Source: Marasmius tenuissimus (Eukaryota > Basidiomycota > Agaricomycetes > Agaricales > Marasmiaceae). Taken from it: DNA of 64,000 nucleotides. Under the pieces are notes generated by a model that ran no database searches, was not told where the DNA came from, and was given only the letters and a program-made list of their open reading frames with translations. The position numbers were made by a program, and so were the translations under genes. The stretch lies in contig JAQOTA010000046.1 in assembly GCA_029532415.1 (NCBI GenBank), positions 744,001-808,000 on the forward strand. The letters run 5' to 3'. Positions 10,011 to 20,800 of this stretch are shown here, one piece after another; positions within the stretch are counted from its first letter, which is position 1, and each line of letters starts with the position of its first letter.

Positions 10011-10598
10011 TGTTACGATTTACCCCTACTCCCACCAACAAGCGCCCACACAGACACCCTCCCCTGTCCAACTCACCCTTCCTTACCACCTTTTCCACTC
10101 AATCAAATATCTCCACAGACGACTCCACAGAGCAAGTAGGAGCTATGCATCCAGACCACAGCTCCAGACCATGCCCAACAGACATCCCCACATGCCACCC
10201 CAAGTCATAATATATGAACAGCCGCAATGACTCACACGATATTTGCAGCCACTCCCACAACGACTCAGTTCAACTACAAACAACTCACATGCCTGCGACT
10301 CAGTGCAACTCAGAGTGACTTCGGACCTAGACAGATTGCAGTATATAAACCCAATGTACATACAACCTTTCCTTAGCTTAACAACTTGGTTAATACACCA
10401 GTGAAAGCCCACATTGACCCTTGACCTTTGACACTTGACCTTCAACCCTCGACCTTTGACCCTCGACACTTGACCTTCAACCCTTGACACTCAACCTTTG
10501 ACCTTCGACACTTGACCCTTGACTCTCGACCTTTGAACCTTGCCCTCGCTTGAAGAAGTGACTTGAGAGGACACTAGCTGTGCCCTACCGTATCAACA
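10011..10598 (+). repeat. 3' LTR of the gypsy element
   Basis: It starts TGTTACG directly after the polypurine tract AAGAGGGGGGTAC and probably ends at CGTATCAACA (about 588 bp). A TATA-like GTATATAAACC lies near 10341. The right end is inferred from the TG...CA rule because no second LTR copy is in view. The LTR contains the heptamer array at 10414-10546. Confidence 0.65.
10414..10546 (+). repeat. degenerate heptamer tandem array (TTGACCC-like), 19 units
   Basis: Nineteen consecutive 7-bp units keep perfect phase: TTGACCC, TTGACCT, TTGACAC, TTGACCT, TCAACCC, TCGACCT and so on. Variation is almost confined to positions 2, 3, 5, 6 and 7. The array lies in the downstream half of the gypsy LTR, after the TATA-like box, so it would be within the transcript leader or its 3' end. 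It is not a telomeric TTAGGG repeat and has no spacer structure. Confidence 0.9.
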
Positions 10599-11125
10599 AG
10601 GGACAACATTGAAACCTATGATGACGGCAAAGATGATCAGAACAAATCCCAGTGCGACAAGAATCCAATAGAATACCTCACCTCAATACCTCAGTCCTTT
10701 CCCTCATTGTTGTGTTTCCTCCAAATGCCAAAATACAACAAATTCAATAAGTTGGAACAATCCAATGAACTCACAACCAACCTCGACTACCTTCTCTCTG
10801 CCCATACCTTATCAACACTCACCATTTCCTATCTTGAACACCCCCTACCCTCACCCCACACCATGTTTGTTGACCACCCCATATAACATCCTGACAGTTT
10901 AGTCAAAGAAATAGAATGTATTCCCAGTCCAAATCTGGGGGCTACCAAAATACAGTAGCTCAAAAGGATCAAAGTATGGGTTGAGCCCATACAGGAAAAT
11001 GAGAATCTTTGACAAAACAATGAGGTTTTGAAGGGGGGAGTAAACTCCTACATACCTTTCACTGGTACCCTCATTTTTACCTCACCATCTCATTTTTCAA
11101 CATAGTATCATGCTCTCAGCAAATT
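10599..11125. other. region with no recognisable gene
   Basis: AT-balanced sequence with short frames only. No LTR ends, conserved protein or RNA signature is seen. It follows the gypsy LTR. Confidence 0.5.
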
Positions 11126-12319
11126 GTGGGCTTCCTCCTCATAACATCTAGCAACTTCATTGGGAAGTGTGGTAAAAAAACTGTTGGAAATGCAACCGTT
11201 GATCAACACAAGGGCAACAAGGAAGGCGCCACCCACTCAACTTGGATCCACCACAAAACCACCCTGTATTATTCAGGGTTACAACTTTCAATGGCTCTCG
11301 ACGTGGTTGTGATCACTTCAATTCATTGGCCCCTCTTTTCATCCTCACTACACACTTCCTTGTCCAATCAACACCTTCCACAACTCCCACCTCACCTTTC
11401 AACCTTGAATGAAACTCTTGAAACACCTAAATCACCTCATATCATTGAGGACACCCTGCTGACATCCCAAGTCAAATGTCTTTGGGTACCTGACAAAGCT
11501 GTCTACGATACAGCCAGTATTCAGTATTGCAAACAAGACCAAGACTTTACAGGAATAAACTGCTTACCTCACAAGCAGCCCATCACAACAGCAGAATATC
11601 TGCATCCACAACTCATGGGTCCCCAGCAGCCAATTCCTCTTCTCAACACTGGCACCATTCACCTTCAAAACCCTTGTAATTTTGTCACTGCTTGCTACAT
11701 CAAAACCTTGAGCAACCAACACATTACCAACCTCCTCTTCGCATGTCTGTCAATTCCTTCAGGAATATTGGGTGATGAAGCTGTTTTATACACAGCCGGT
11801 CATCAGTATTACCAGCAATGCAGATATGTGACTTGTGATGTACCAGACTCAACCTCTACGCTCCCTCTTCCATTCGCCAAGTCATATTCTGGAACTTCAC
11901 TCTACATGCCTCTAGCTTTGTCAGAGGTCATTGACATACCACATATGTTCAGTTTTTGTGTTGATATGGGAAGTCAGCCTTGTTTCAACACCACTATGAG
12001 ACAAACAAATCAGCGACTTCAACAAAGAACAATAGCCAGTTGCAACGTACTAGTTATGGGGAAAATCTCCAAACCACCCAATGATCTCTTCCTACACTCT
12101 TCTTGTAGCAAGCACCTCAACACCTCCAATATTCTAAAACCTCCCACTACAGCAATTCTGTTGGATACTTGGACATTCAAAGGGTGGGAGACCAGCATCT
12201 TTGAAGGATTTCTTGCGGCAGTATGGGAAACATGGTTGCTCGAAGATGGTGGTAGAGATCAAAGGGGATCACGGATGACATGTGACAGGCACTGTGGCAG
12301 TGTACAAGCACTCAGTTGA
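11126..12319 (+). CDS. long uncharacterised ORF, 397 codons
   Basis: This is the longest uninterrupted frame in the window and I do not recognise it. The predicted protein is rich in Ser, Thr, His, Gln, Pro and Leu, with many Cys but no regular cysteine spacing. It has no clear signal peptide or run of membrane helices. Two segments look like diverged copies of one another: AVYDTASIQYCKQ (about residues 130-142) and AVLYTAGHQYYQQ (about 220-232). The start is the first ATG of the frame. It lies between decayed transposons, so it may be a transposon-encoded protein or a chance frame in a repeat. No introns are required, which differs from the host genes here. Confidence 0.35.
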   Translation: MGFLLITSSNFIGKCGKKTVGNATVDQHKGNKEGATHSTWIHHKTTLYYSGLQLSMALDVVVITSIHWPLFSSSLHTSLSNQHLPQLPPHLSTLNETLETPKSPHIIEDTLLTSQVKCLWVPDKAVYDTASIQYCKQDQDFTGINCLPHKQPITTAEYLHPQLMGPQQPIPLLNTGTIHLQNPCNFVTACYIKTLSNQHITNLLFACLSIPSGILGDEAVLYTAGHQYYQQCRYVTCDVPDSTSTLPLPFAKSYSGTSLYMPLALSEVIDIPHMFSFCVDMGSQPCFNTTMRQTNQRLQQRTIASCNVLVMGKISKPPNDLFLHSSCSKHLNTSNILKPPTTAILLDTWTFKGWETSIFEGFLAAVWETWLLEDGGRDQRGSRMTCDRHCGSVQALS

Positions 12320-13623
12320 AGGGTGGCCTTTCTGGGATCATGGTTTGGCTATTCACAGGCTCTTCAAGAACTGATTACACTCCCTCTTGACATCTACATT
12401 TTGATGGTGTAAGGGTCTGTTCATTTTTCATCCACTGGACACCCTATCAACAAACTACAACTCCCCCATGACCTATATTAACCCTACATGGAAGCCCTAT
12501 CAAGGATATCTGCATCCAGAACATCAAGTGCCCAAAGCACTGCCACCTGTACCCAGGGTCTAATAACCTAATCTGTCAATCAAAGCACTTCTTCCGCATT
12601 CCCTTCACCCCCAGACCTTGTCCCAGCTCATCACAACTATCCGGCATCTCCATATTTGTGACCATAGCACTCCACCATGCCCCTTTGAGTAGTATTTCTG
12701 CCTTTGTTCCATCTGCTGTCATCCTGGCCATGCTGCACTCCCAAACCACATTGTCCACATTCAATCCCCCAATCACTTCCCTTGTATTTCACTATTTCTT
12801 TTGGACTACACATGCTATTTATGAACCATATGATACAGTACGACTCCAGTTTGGATCATGACCGCAATCTTCACTGGTATATAAGCTAGATAACTACGAA
12901 GCATGTACTTTAGTTTCCATCTATTGTAAATCTCAAGTCTACAAGCTTCAAGCTCTCTATCTGGTGTGTTTCAAATCTCAGTCTTGTTTCTAACCTCTCT
13001 TTCATTGTTCCAGGTCTTTGGTTAAAGCCCTCATCAGTATTTTCGGACTTTGATGGTGATGGATTGTCCCGGGTTGCCACCCCGCCAAATTAGGCCAAAA
13101 ACCCGGAATCCAACAATCTGACAACCTTAGTCACTTTTTGCACAACCTGAATCTACTGGTTTATAGGATACCTAATCTTCTATTGTCTTACAATTCCCCC
13201 ATTCTTTCATGTACTAGATACGTCCCTCAAAGATAAAAACCAGACAATTCTTTGCCATTCATGGTAGATGGCGCCAAGAGTGTCCAAAATTTTGTCTTGG
13301 ACCATCAAAAACCCTCAAAAACCCGGCAAAATCCGGCAATCAAAGTCCGGTTTTTCTGATGCTACATCAGTTGCAATTGTCTGCATATCCCAAAGGACAA
13401 ACCCCCCGAAATATCCATGTTGCTTCTGGTTAGGTTCAACCTGGCAAAACACCTTTGATTGGCAATCTCAGGTGTTTGTGTTGTGTTGTAGGACATGTCC
13501 ATACATTTGAACCAGTCAGAGGATCTGCTGTGTTTGGGCCAAGGCCATATTCTTCCATGCTCAACTTCCCCCTTTCACTTTCCGGCTTGATGCAGAAAAG
13601 AGGCCTGTTACATGTACAAGAAC
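12320..13623. other. region without a recognisable gene; LTR-like promoter near 12880
   Basis: A TATA-like GGTATATAAGCTAG at about 12880 followed by a CT-rich stretch resembles the promoters of the solo LTRs and copia LTR elsewhere in the window. I could not find matching TG...CA ends or a target duplication, so an LTR is only a possibility. The remainder holds short frames and AACCCGGAA-like motifs near 13080-13360. Confidence 0.35.
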
Positions 13624-14110
13624 TGTCACAAAGTGCTAAACATCTGTTAGAGATGATGAAGGCAGAGAACAGTGATAGCGGACTTGGAGAGAGGAGCAGC
13701 AGGCTCAACTCAGACAGAGATAAGGCAGGGACTGGTCCCAATGACAAGTTAGATATATCCTAGAGAGAGAAAGAGAAGGAGACTGTACTACTCACCTGGT
13801 CCCAATGACAAGATGTCAAGATAAGGGACCAGGTGAAGACTAGCTAGCTTATATACCTATCCTATGGTCAGAGCTGGAGTGGGAGTGGCTACCTATGAGT
13901 CATGTATGAGTAATCATGAGTTAAGGATGAATAAAAAATGAGCTGGTGTGAGAGAATCAAATGGCTGTGCAATGTGGGTTAAAGCTGTGCAATGGTGGGT
14001 TGAGAAAGAGGATCATGAGAAAGAAAGATGTACAGTAAGTGACCATGAGAAAAGAGCATGTGATAATCATGTGAGTAAATGGTGGAGGGAAAAGTGGCAT
14101 CTTCATGACA
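13624..14110 (-). repeat. solo LTR, 487 bp, same family as 62340-62824
   Basis: On the plus strand the segment starts TGTCACAAAGTG and ends CTTCATGACA, giving TG...CA ends with TGTCA/TGACA inverted tips. The flanks are AGAAC (13619-13623) and AGAAT (14111-14115), a 5-bp duplication with one change. The whole segment is the inverse complement of 62340-62824 at clearly high similarity, including ACCTGGTCCC motifs and the TATATAAGCTAGCTAG box. No internal element sequence is present. Confidence 0.85.
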
Positions 14111-14425
14111 AGAATGTCAATGAGCATTGTGAGCCATCAGCAAAGCACGGATTTTCCCAGTGACCGTTCTTGGCTGTTCTTGGCACTTGAGCTGTTCTCT
14201 CAGGGTGGTGGGCTCACCAGTCATAAAAATTGGTTCTTTGCGAGCTTTCAATGTCCTACCTCACGTCAGATGATTGTCTAAAAGACCTCCAAAGAGTATT
14301 TCTACTCTGAGTGAAAAGGTAGGTACAGAAGACTCCAGGTGAATAAAGAAGACCCTCAAAATGGTGGTGAATATGCATCATGGTCAAATAGGTGTAGTAG
14401 CAAGACAGCACAACACTTGTACAAG
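14111..14425. other. spacer, no gene seen
   Basis: Lies between the solo LTR and the 3' end of the minus-strand membrane protein gene. It contains CCGTTCTTGGCTGTTCTTGG near 14164, whose inverse complement resembles CCAAGAGCGGCCAAGAACGG near 44386; this could be a shared short repeat. It presumably also holds the 3' UTR of the gene. Confidence 0.4.
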
Positions 14426-15950
14426 CTATGCAATGACAGTTGCTTGCTTGCTTCTCTGTACCTCTAAATCTGCATCAAGTGTTCCGAGTGTACTTTCCAT
14501 ATACCCAGAACATTGTCGGCGGATATCCATGACACTATGTAAGCTTTCCTGCATTTGAGTGGCCTCGTACTCTCTAACAATAGTTTCTTTGAATGATTTC
14601 TCATCGTGTATGGCAATTCCGAGTGATACACGGACAATGATCAAAGTTGATGCAATACCCTGATATTGATGTTAGTTCTGTCTGAGATGAATTAATATCT
14701 TGAATGAAGATACATACCATTATAGTTATGAGCGAGTCCCACATGGTACCAGCTACCAAAGCCCGGATCCAGTATCCCATTGGGTTGGGGTTGGGAGTTT
14801 TCCGTGAAAAGTCAATTGAATCTTCTTGCAAGTTTGTCACCACACAGGCAGTGTAGATGATGAGTGCGACAGGATAGATCAGTCCTGACTCCAACCTAAT
14901 ACATATACAGAGAGCGTGTGGGGACGTGATTAGCGAGTTGTAGGTTCAGTTGTCATTGATATGTGGTCACTTACGTTGCTGAGAAGACAGTTTTGTACAA
15001 GGTAGGTACAGTTGCTCGGAACGGAAGGTATTTTCCTACTTGATAGCCAATATAAAAGATTCTCCCGGCTATGCCGTGATGTGTAGGGGTAAATCAGAAA
15101 ATAGCGCCCGTCATATGAGTATAATGCTCACCGATCAAACTGGTCAGCATGACGTTGCTCACAAGAGCACAAATAGAAAAGTAGACCAGTGGGCTCTTGT
15201 TTTGGGTAGGATCCAAAGCGGCGATGGTTTTAGAAGCTGTCTGGATACATCCGTATACTGAAGTAGTAAACACAAGCACGTTCCTGTTATTCCTTGCAGT
15301 ACATTTCATTGTACTGGAGCTTACTGTTAGCCACAATGGCGACAATGCAAGGGGATATCATGACACGGAGATTAGTGCGTCCCCATGTATGATAAAAACG
15401 CCATAGCTTGATTCAAATTGGTTAATCGCCGGGCTTTACATGTGGACATCTGGCTGCTCACAAGAAGGGTGTCTGTCAAAAAGCTTGAAAAAAGAGCACA
15501 CAGTAAGCTTCCTTTATGTCAAGGTCTAAGATTGGTACTTACTTGGCAACACTGGTGATTATTTGCAGCCCAAATCTCAGTTCTGCAGCAGAACTAGTGA
15601 CATTGAGCTACTAATAAGAAACATAGAAGTAGCAGGTCAACAAAGCCCCACTGTACTTACTCAAACATAGAGAGAGCGCCCTCGCCAGCATTTTGGAATT
15701 CAATGAAAAGTTTGGTAGGCAATGGAAGGTCAATTGTGTAATCATGCACATCCATCTGGGCTTGCAATGCATAGACTGCAAGCTTCATTCCGACCTCAAT
15801 GGTAGCAGCAATATACAGCGCCGTGATCAACACGACATATACCCGGTAGCGATTCCGTTTGCGGGTGGCGAGAACATAGATGCAGAGGATGTAGAGAACG
15901 GTATAGACTCCTATGAAATTGGTTATCGATGTACCAAGCGTCAACAACAT
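14426..15950 (-). CDS. seven-helix integral membrane protein, 8 exons
   Basis: Splicing of 15661-15950, 15543-15593, 15462-15483, 15325-15406, 15132-15257, 14975-15068, 14718-14895 and 14426-14659 gives 1,077 nt and 358 residues with no stop. All introns are GT-AG. Hydrophobic segments fit seven helices, from FIGVYTVLYILCIYVLA near the N-terminus to a last one ending LIIVRVSLGIAI, followed by a hydrophilic tail of about 65 residues. Landmarks are LLLWRFYHTWGR after helix 3 and LESGLIYPVALIIYT in helix 6. Proteins of this form are abundant in basidiomycetes and mostly uncharacterised; a receptor-like role is only a guess. Exon 3 is just 22 nt. The start is the first ATG after an in-frame TGA, but a further 5' exon is possible. 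Confidence 0.8.
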
Positions 15951-16949
15951 GATCCTTGCAAACTCTGCTCACCATACAGGAATAGGCCAACCTGTCGAGC
16001 GGAAAAATAAACTGTTCAGTCAAGTTGATTAGCTTCTAAGGCTAAGCTTGGACCCACACCAATCCTGACAGGCCGCCCTGAGATAAGTAGGAAGCAGTCG
16101 CGCGGGAATCGAGAGAGACACTTCATGGCAGGGAAATGTCCAGGTACTCAGGAAAGCTAGGGATTGTTGGAGATAAGGGAGGTATACCTTGACATATATA
16201 TGATTTCACTTCTGAGTTGCATATGTGGACCTGTGATGAGGCTGTCCTATCTGATTGTAGAACGGAAAACCAGGGTTCCCTTGGACACTGATTCGGGAAT
16301 CCTTGAATGATGATGGTAACGGAATAGCACGTCGAAAATCATTGTTGACCTCGATGCTTTGATGGCTCGTGCAAGAAGAGTGATTGGCAGAGTCACTGAG
16401 AAGTCTTTTGATCGTATTATTTGAAGGATGCAATAAAGCTGCCCAAGACATCACAATCAGTGGTGTCTTTGAGGATTAGAAGACAAGGTTACGGCATCAA
16501 GATGTCGTGATTAGTCCTTTCTCACAGCTACTTGTCAGTGTAAGGCCTAAAGGGCAACGCACAACGACCGTTGGAAGGTTGACGTGATGGTACACAGGAT
16601 GGGGGGGGGGCTCACACTTACAACGATCATTCCTTGCTTCTGACCACCTAAACTCACAATGAGGTTCTCCTCGCGTTTCTCTCCAAAACGACCCTCCATT
16701 CATTATCTTGGATATCTGAGACTTTTCAAACCGAGGTTCTAACTTTGGAGATGATACTCGATATCAGCTACCTATTTCGATTTACAACTTGGTCCGCAAC
16801 TTAGGGCGCGGGCGTTTTTTCATTTCCAGCGCGAGAGACAAACAAGATTTGCTTCTAGAGCCTGTGGATTCACACCGAGAAACACTGGTCCTCTACTATG
16901 GTCTCGTCCCATCCTGAGGCCGACAAGTGGGTCATCTAGGAAGTCAATA
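15951..16949. other. no gene recognised
   Basis: Includes the presumed promoter of the minus-strand membrane protein gene. A run of nine or ten G residues lies near 16603. Only short frames without recognisable motifs are present on both strands. Confidence 0.45.
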
Positions 16950-17550
16950 CGTAGTATATTCCCGACACGGAGCCGTTACTCGATCACGCCTGATATGGAA
17001 ACTTGAAGTTCTTGAAACCTTATTTGTGGGTTACCATCTGTATAGAGTCTTAGTTGATACTAATCTGCCTTCTCCCTGTTCAAAAGGAACGAATCTCTTT
17101 GGGTGTTACCACCAGTTCCCTCCAACGGTCCCCGTTATATCCCTCCGGGATCCGGAGGCAAGATTATCTCCGGACAGTGAGTACCCCAACTAAAAAACCC
17201 ATACCTGAGTTGGCCAAAGCTCGGATGCCAGCTTCATTGCTGAAGACACTCAAGTACAAGTCCCACCCATGTGTGCTCACTTTAACCCCGACAACTTTTC
17301 TCTGTCCCCCGAATCTTTCATTCCCGAACATTGGATCCCCGGCAAACTCAAGGGCCCAATCACAATGAAAATGGACGCCTTTATTCCGTTTTCTTACAGA
17401 CCAGCCAACTGTGCCGGGAAAGTCTGGCAATGGAGACGATGATGGTCTTGCCAACGTTAATTCAGATATTCCACTATAAGTTTGCTGAAGGGTTCGAATG
17501 GAAGGAGTGGCCTGAGAAGAAGGTTGATGCTTTGTTAGTATTAGATTGTT
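16950..17550 (+). pseudogene. cytochrome P450 pseudogene, C-terminal part only
   Basis: The DNA parallels exons 8-10 of the two intact P450 genes at 27.5 and 37.2 kb, including the intron positions (CGGACAGTGAGTACCCC at the exon 9/10 junction). It therefore arose by DNA duplication and not from mRNA. The last exon reads ESFIPEHWIP, then MDAFIPFSYRPANCAGK. The conserved FSYGPANCVG heme loop has lost its first Gly (to Arg), and the frame is lost right after the loop. The N-terminal two thirds, including the I-helix, are missing. Confidence 0.85.
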
Positions 17551-20104
17551 CCCTAAGTCCCCGTTCTTCCTGTGTCTATCACTGGTGGCTGAAATTTATT
17601 TCTCCTATCTCTGGACTTCATCTGTCAAATCCTGACTCGTCAGTAGTCCAAGCCTTGTCAATGGTAAAAACTCCGTTTTAATGGCAGGATACCCGACAGA
17701 TCCGGGATCAGTAAGTGTGGGTAGACGGGGATCAGTCCCTAGACTATCCACGTGTGGCATATCAGACTAGATCCGGTACAAATGGTAGTCTTTTCCGCTC
17801 CTCAATAAAAGCTTGAAGCTTATGGGCAGCCAGAACCCAAACCTCGCTTACCCTGGACCAGAAGCAAGTCTTCTAAAACATTGTCGAGACATTCACCTAA
17901 TAGCTCGTACAGGCTGCCACAAATCTCACCCGAATCGTTCTCCTATCAACTCTCGCAGCCACCTTCTCCGCCTGGCACATCCAACTCTACCGCGATCCAC
18001 GCTTCCAAAAACATCATCGAAGATTGCACTGGTACCGGTACTCAACCGTGCAGAAATCTCGCTCCGAACACCGCTTCGTCGATGAACTGGCAAACAGAGA
18101 GCGTAGCCAATGAGCTCTTGATCTATGTTGGCACGGATTGCAAGGGTGTCTCGTGGACTGCCCAGGGAAGTTGGCACGTCACAGGATTCCCTTCACTGGT
18201 CAAGTCGTATAAGATCGACCTTTTAAGGAGAGCAAAGCAGAGTTGAATTTCTACCTTTCCAGAGTTGATACATAGCCGAGAATCAATCTTTTCACTCGCG
18301 TCTCACATGGTGTCCACTCATCCGTTGACTTGAGAACGCTTGCAAGAAAGTGTACGTCCACCTAATAAGCACAAGAAACTAGAGGGATCTTACTAATGTC
18401 GTCTAAAGCCCTTCAAACTAGAATGTTTCCGTCAACAGGTCGACGTACCCGGACAGAATAGAACCATGAATACTCGTACCGATTTGACCTCTGAATATCA
18501 ACATTGATCGTCAACGCTACTAGTACCAACAAAGAAGCAATCACGGGAGGTAACCAGATATGATCGAGCTCAAGAAGGCCGTATCCACCGTTCGCGGGGT
18601 ACAGCTAACTTCACTTTATGGATCATGCTCCAACATCACCAATAGAAGGGGAAACGGGACATCGAGAGCTATCATATTCAAAGTGGCTCCGTTCGATTAT
18701 AACCGTAGCCTCATATACATCCTGGAGCTCCAAGGCGCACTGAGCACTCCATACATCAGGGGGGGGGGACCTCGATAATGGAGTGGTCGGACAAGAGAAG
18801 GGGTCAAGGTTACATTGAATCTCCCCCCCAACTTGACTCAAGTACTGATATAGGGTAGACAGTGTGTAGTACCAACACGAGTTTAACCGGCAAGAAGTAA
18901 GTTGCAGAGCATCAAGTTGGGTACTTACGCCGTAGAACATCAACCCAACCGGGAAGGAATGACGGCAGAAGTGCAATAGCTGTGTGTCGGTAACCCAAAA
19001 TCCCCGTCGTGATATGTATTTATAGTTACACGGCAAGAGACGAGGGCAGACACCGGAGAACTGGACGATATCGAAGGGATACAGCCAAAGCTTCATACTA
19101 AGAAACCGAGAAAAAAGTGAAGCGAGAACGAAAATGGGAAATAGGGACGAGCGAAGGGTTCACATATGCTTGATATTGCACAACCATCCAATGGTATCGA
19201 ATAGCTCTCGACGCGAGCGTGAGTGATGAATATTGAGACAATCAGCCCGAGTAGACGGAAGGGCAAGGGCAGGTGTGATACCAGGCGTTCAAATGAGCAA
19301 CATGCGAGGGTGAGATCGCTCGTGCCCAGGACGAGCAACCGCAGCTGACAACCGGAAAAAATGTGAGGAGAGGTCCCCAGGAAGCGTGAGGGATGCATAC
19401 ATTGACGCGGTATTACAGATAGATGAGTCCTGCCGTCAAACACGAGCTAATTTGCCTTCGACGATGGCATATCATGCATATCATACACCATCATACCCAG
19501 GATTATTTGGTGAGTCAAACAAAGAGGGAACGAGAAAAGCGAGTAAAGTTATCCCCAACAACAGATAAGGTCTTCGGCTGCGTCATGAGGGAGGATAAGC
19601 AGACCATGATCGACGAAAGGAAAAGAACATGACAAAGAGAAAGTGGGAAGGAGGTGCACCATTCCTCACATCAAGAATGAGCACTAGCGTATAATCGTGG
19701 TGGTGGTCACAAATATAAGGAAGACGAGGCCCAAAATAATAAGGGAGACGAGACCCCAAATGATTGGCAACATGACGACCAACAAGCCAAGCATTGATAT
19801 GCGAGGCGACGAGAAAAACGCAGAGGCCGCCGCAAGGCGGATCGTAGGTGAATTTGACAACATGATAACCCAGTTGTGCCTTGAGCACCAAACCTGCGAG
19901 GTACGAGTCAACAATGCCAGTTTTCGGCTCGATTCTAATGAAGAATGATTTAATGAAACATCTCGTCGACACGAGGGAAGGGAAAGACGCATGTGACAAT
20001 GGATAACAAACGAGATCAGTGAAGGCACGCCATGACGAGCTTCGACCTAACCGCGACAAAGAGGGAAGAGGAGAACCAGAGAGGTCGACTGGTAGACTTG
20101 CACG
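17551..20104. other. unresolved region with unrecognised short frames
   Basis: Frames at 17813-18246 (plus) and 18623-19096, 19093-19443 and 19583-20059 (minus) are open but short. One minus-strand frame at 19684-20028 ends in a hydrophobic stretch (PIIWGLVSLIILGLVFLIF) that could be a membrane helix. These may be decayed exons of a membrane protein gene, but I could not join them into a credible model. Confidence 0.3.
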
Positions 20105-20800
20105 TTATTCGAAGTTCTTCAGTGCCTCGGATTTGGTGTCATCGTTGACTTTGATGCCGAGAGATAATATTGAAATAGTGTTAGTAACGGAGGCAAAAAA
20201 GCAAAGCAGGATAATGCAGACCTCCCATCGATATGAAGATATGGAGCGTGACGGTGAGGGACAGCCAGAGGAAATGCGAATTGAGGAATAATCATAGATA
20301 AAGAAACGCACCCTTGATCACTTCCACCACAATACCTCCCCAGATGCTCCAACCTCACAAATCCTTCATGCCTTCCATATCGAGTAGTGAGTAGTCTAGA
20401 CGTAAAACCGAAAGTCAGAATGAGGCTAGGAAGTAAGTCGTAGGACTCACATAAACAAATTTGTTGACGTAGATGCCCGCATCAACAGACTATCGATGGG
20501 TGTAGTTCGAAGTGAAGAGCCAGAGGAGTGGGAAGAAACCGGACGTACACCACTGAAGGGCAGGTCACAAATGACGTCGGGACGGATTTTCCGATTCTCC
20601 GCTTCTTCGGTTCGCACATTTCCGTGAAATAGTTCGCACGCTCGGGCACAGACTAACACAGTCGAGTTGAGTTCTGTTGCTGACTTTTGAGTCGGTGATC
20701 TAGGGACTAAGGTGAAGATTTCAGAAGCTAATGAACCTTCCGGATGAAAAGCGTGCTAGTTTGCTCCAAAGCTGGAATGTCTTGCAAACTCCGCACACGA
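20105..20800 (-). pseudogene. paralogous segment X, copy 1 (unidentified gene remnant)
   Basis: This stretch is visibly related to 26337-26760 and 36180-36600: all three contain variants of TTTCGCACGCTCGAGCACGG followed by similar flanking sequence. On the minus strand copy 1 has frames with PDVICDLPFSG, an apparent intron, then AGIYVNKFVY, and further on a hydrophobic stretch WEVCIILLCFFASVTNTISI. I do not recognise the family. The three copies share only parts of the frame, so at least two and perhaps all are degenerate. In copies 2 and 3 the segment lies just upstream of, and opposite to, a P450 gene. Confidence 0.4.

Larger units (their letters stand above)
5820..10598 (+). mobile_element. 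Ty3/gypsy chromodomain retrotransposon (chromovirus), 5' truncated and decayed
   Basis: The plus strand holds in order a protease end, reverse transcriptase, RNase H, integrase with an H/C zinc-binding start, a C-terminal chromodomain, a purine-rich tract AAGAGGGGGG and a 3' LTR. This is Ty3/gypsy order, and the chromodomain places it among chromoviruses, whose integrase tail binds modified chromatin. No 5' LTR copy of the 3' LTR could be found upstream. Several TGA stops, one altered catalytic residue, frame changes and a MITE insertion make it inactive. Confidence 0.85.

Noticed and set aside
10414..10546. CRISPR-like or telomeric array
   Set aside because: The repeats are directly adjacent 7-bp units without spacers, and the unit is not TTAGGG. 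The location inside a gypsy LTR explains it better.
11181..13114. Possible 1.9-kb LTR pair or element with TGTTGG...CCAACA ends
   Set aside because: The flanking bases do not form a target duplication, and no coding or repeat evidence supports such an element.
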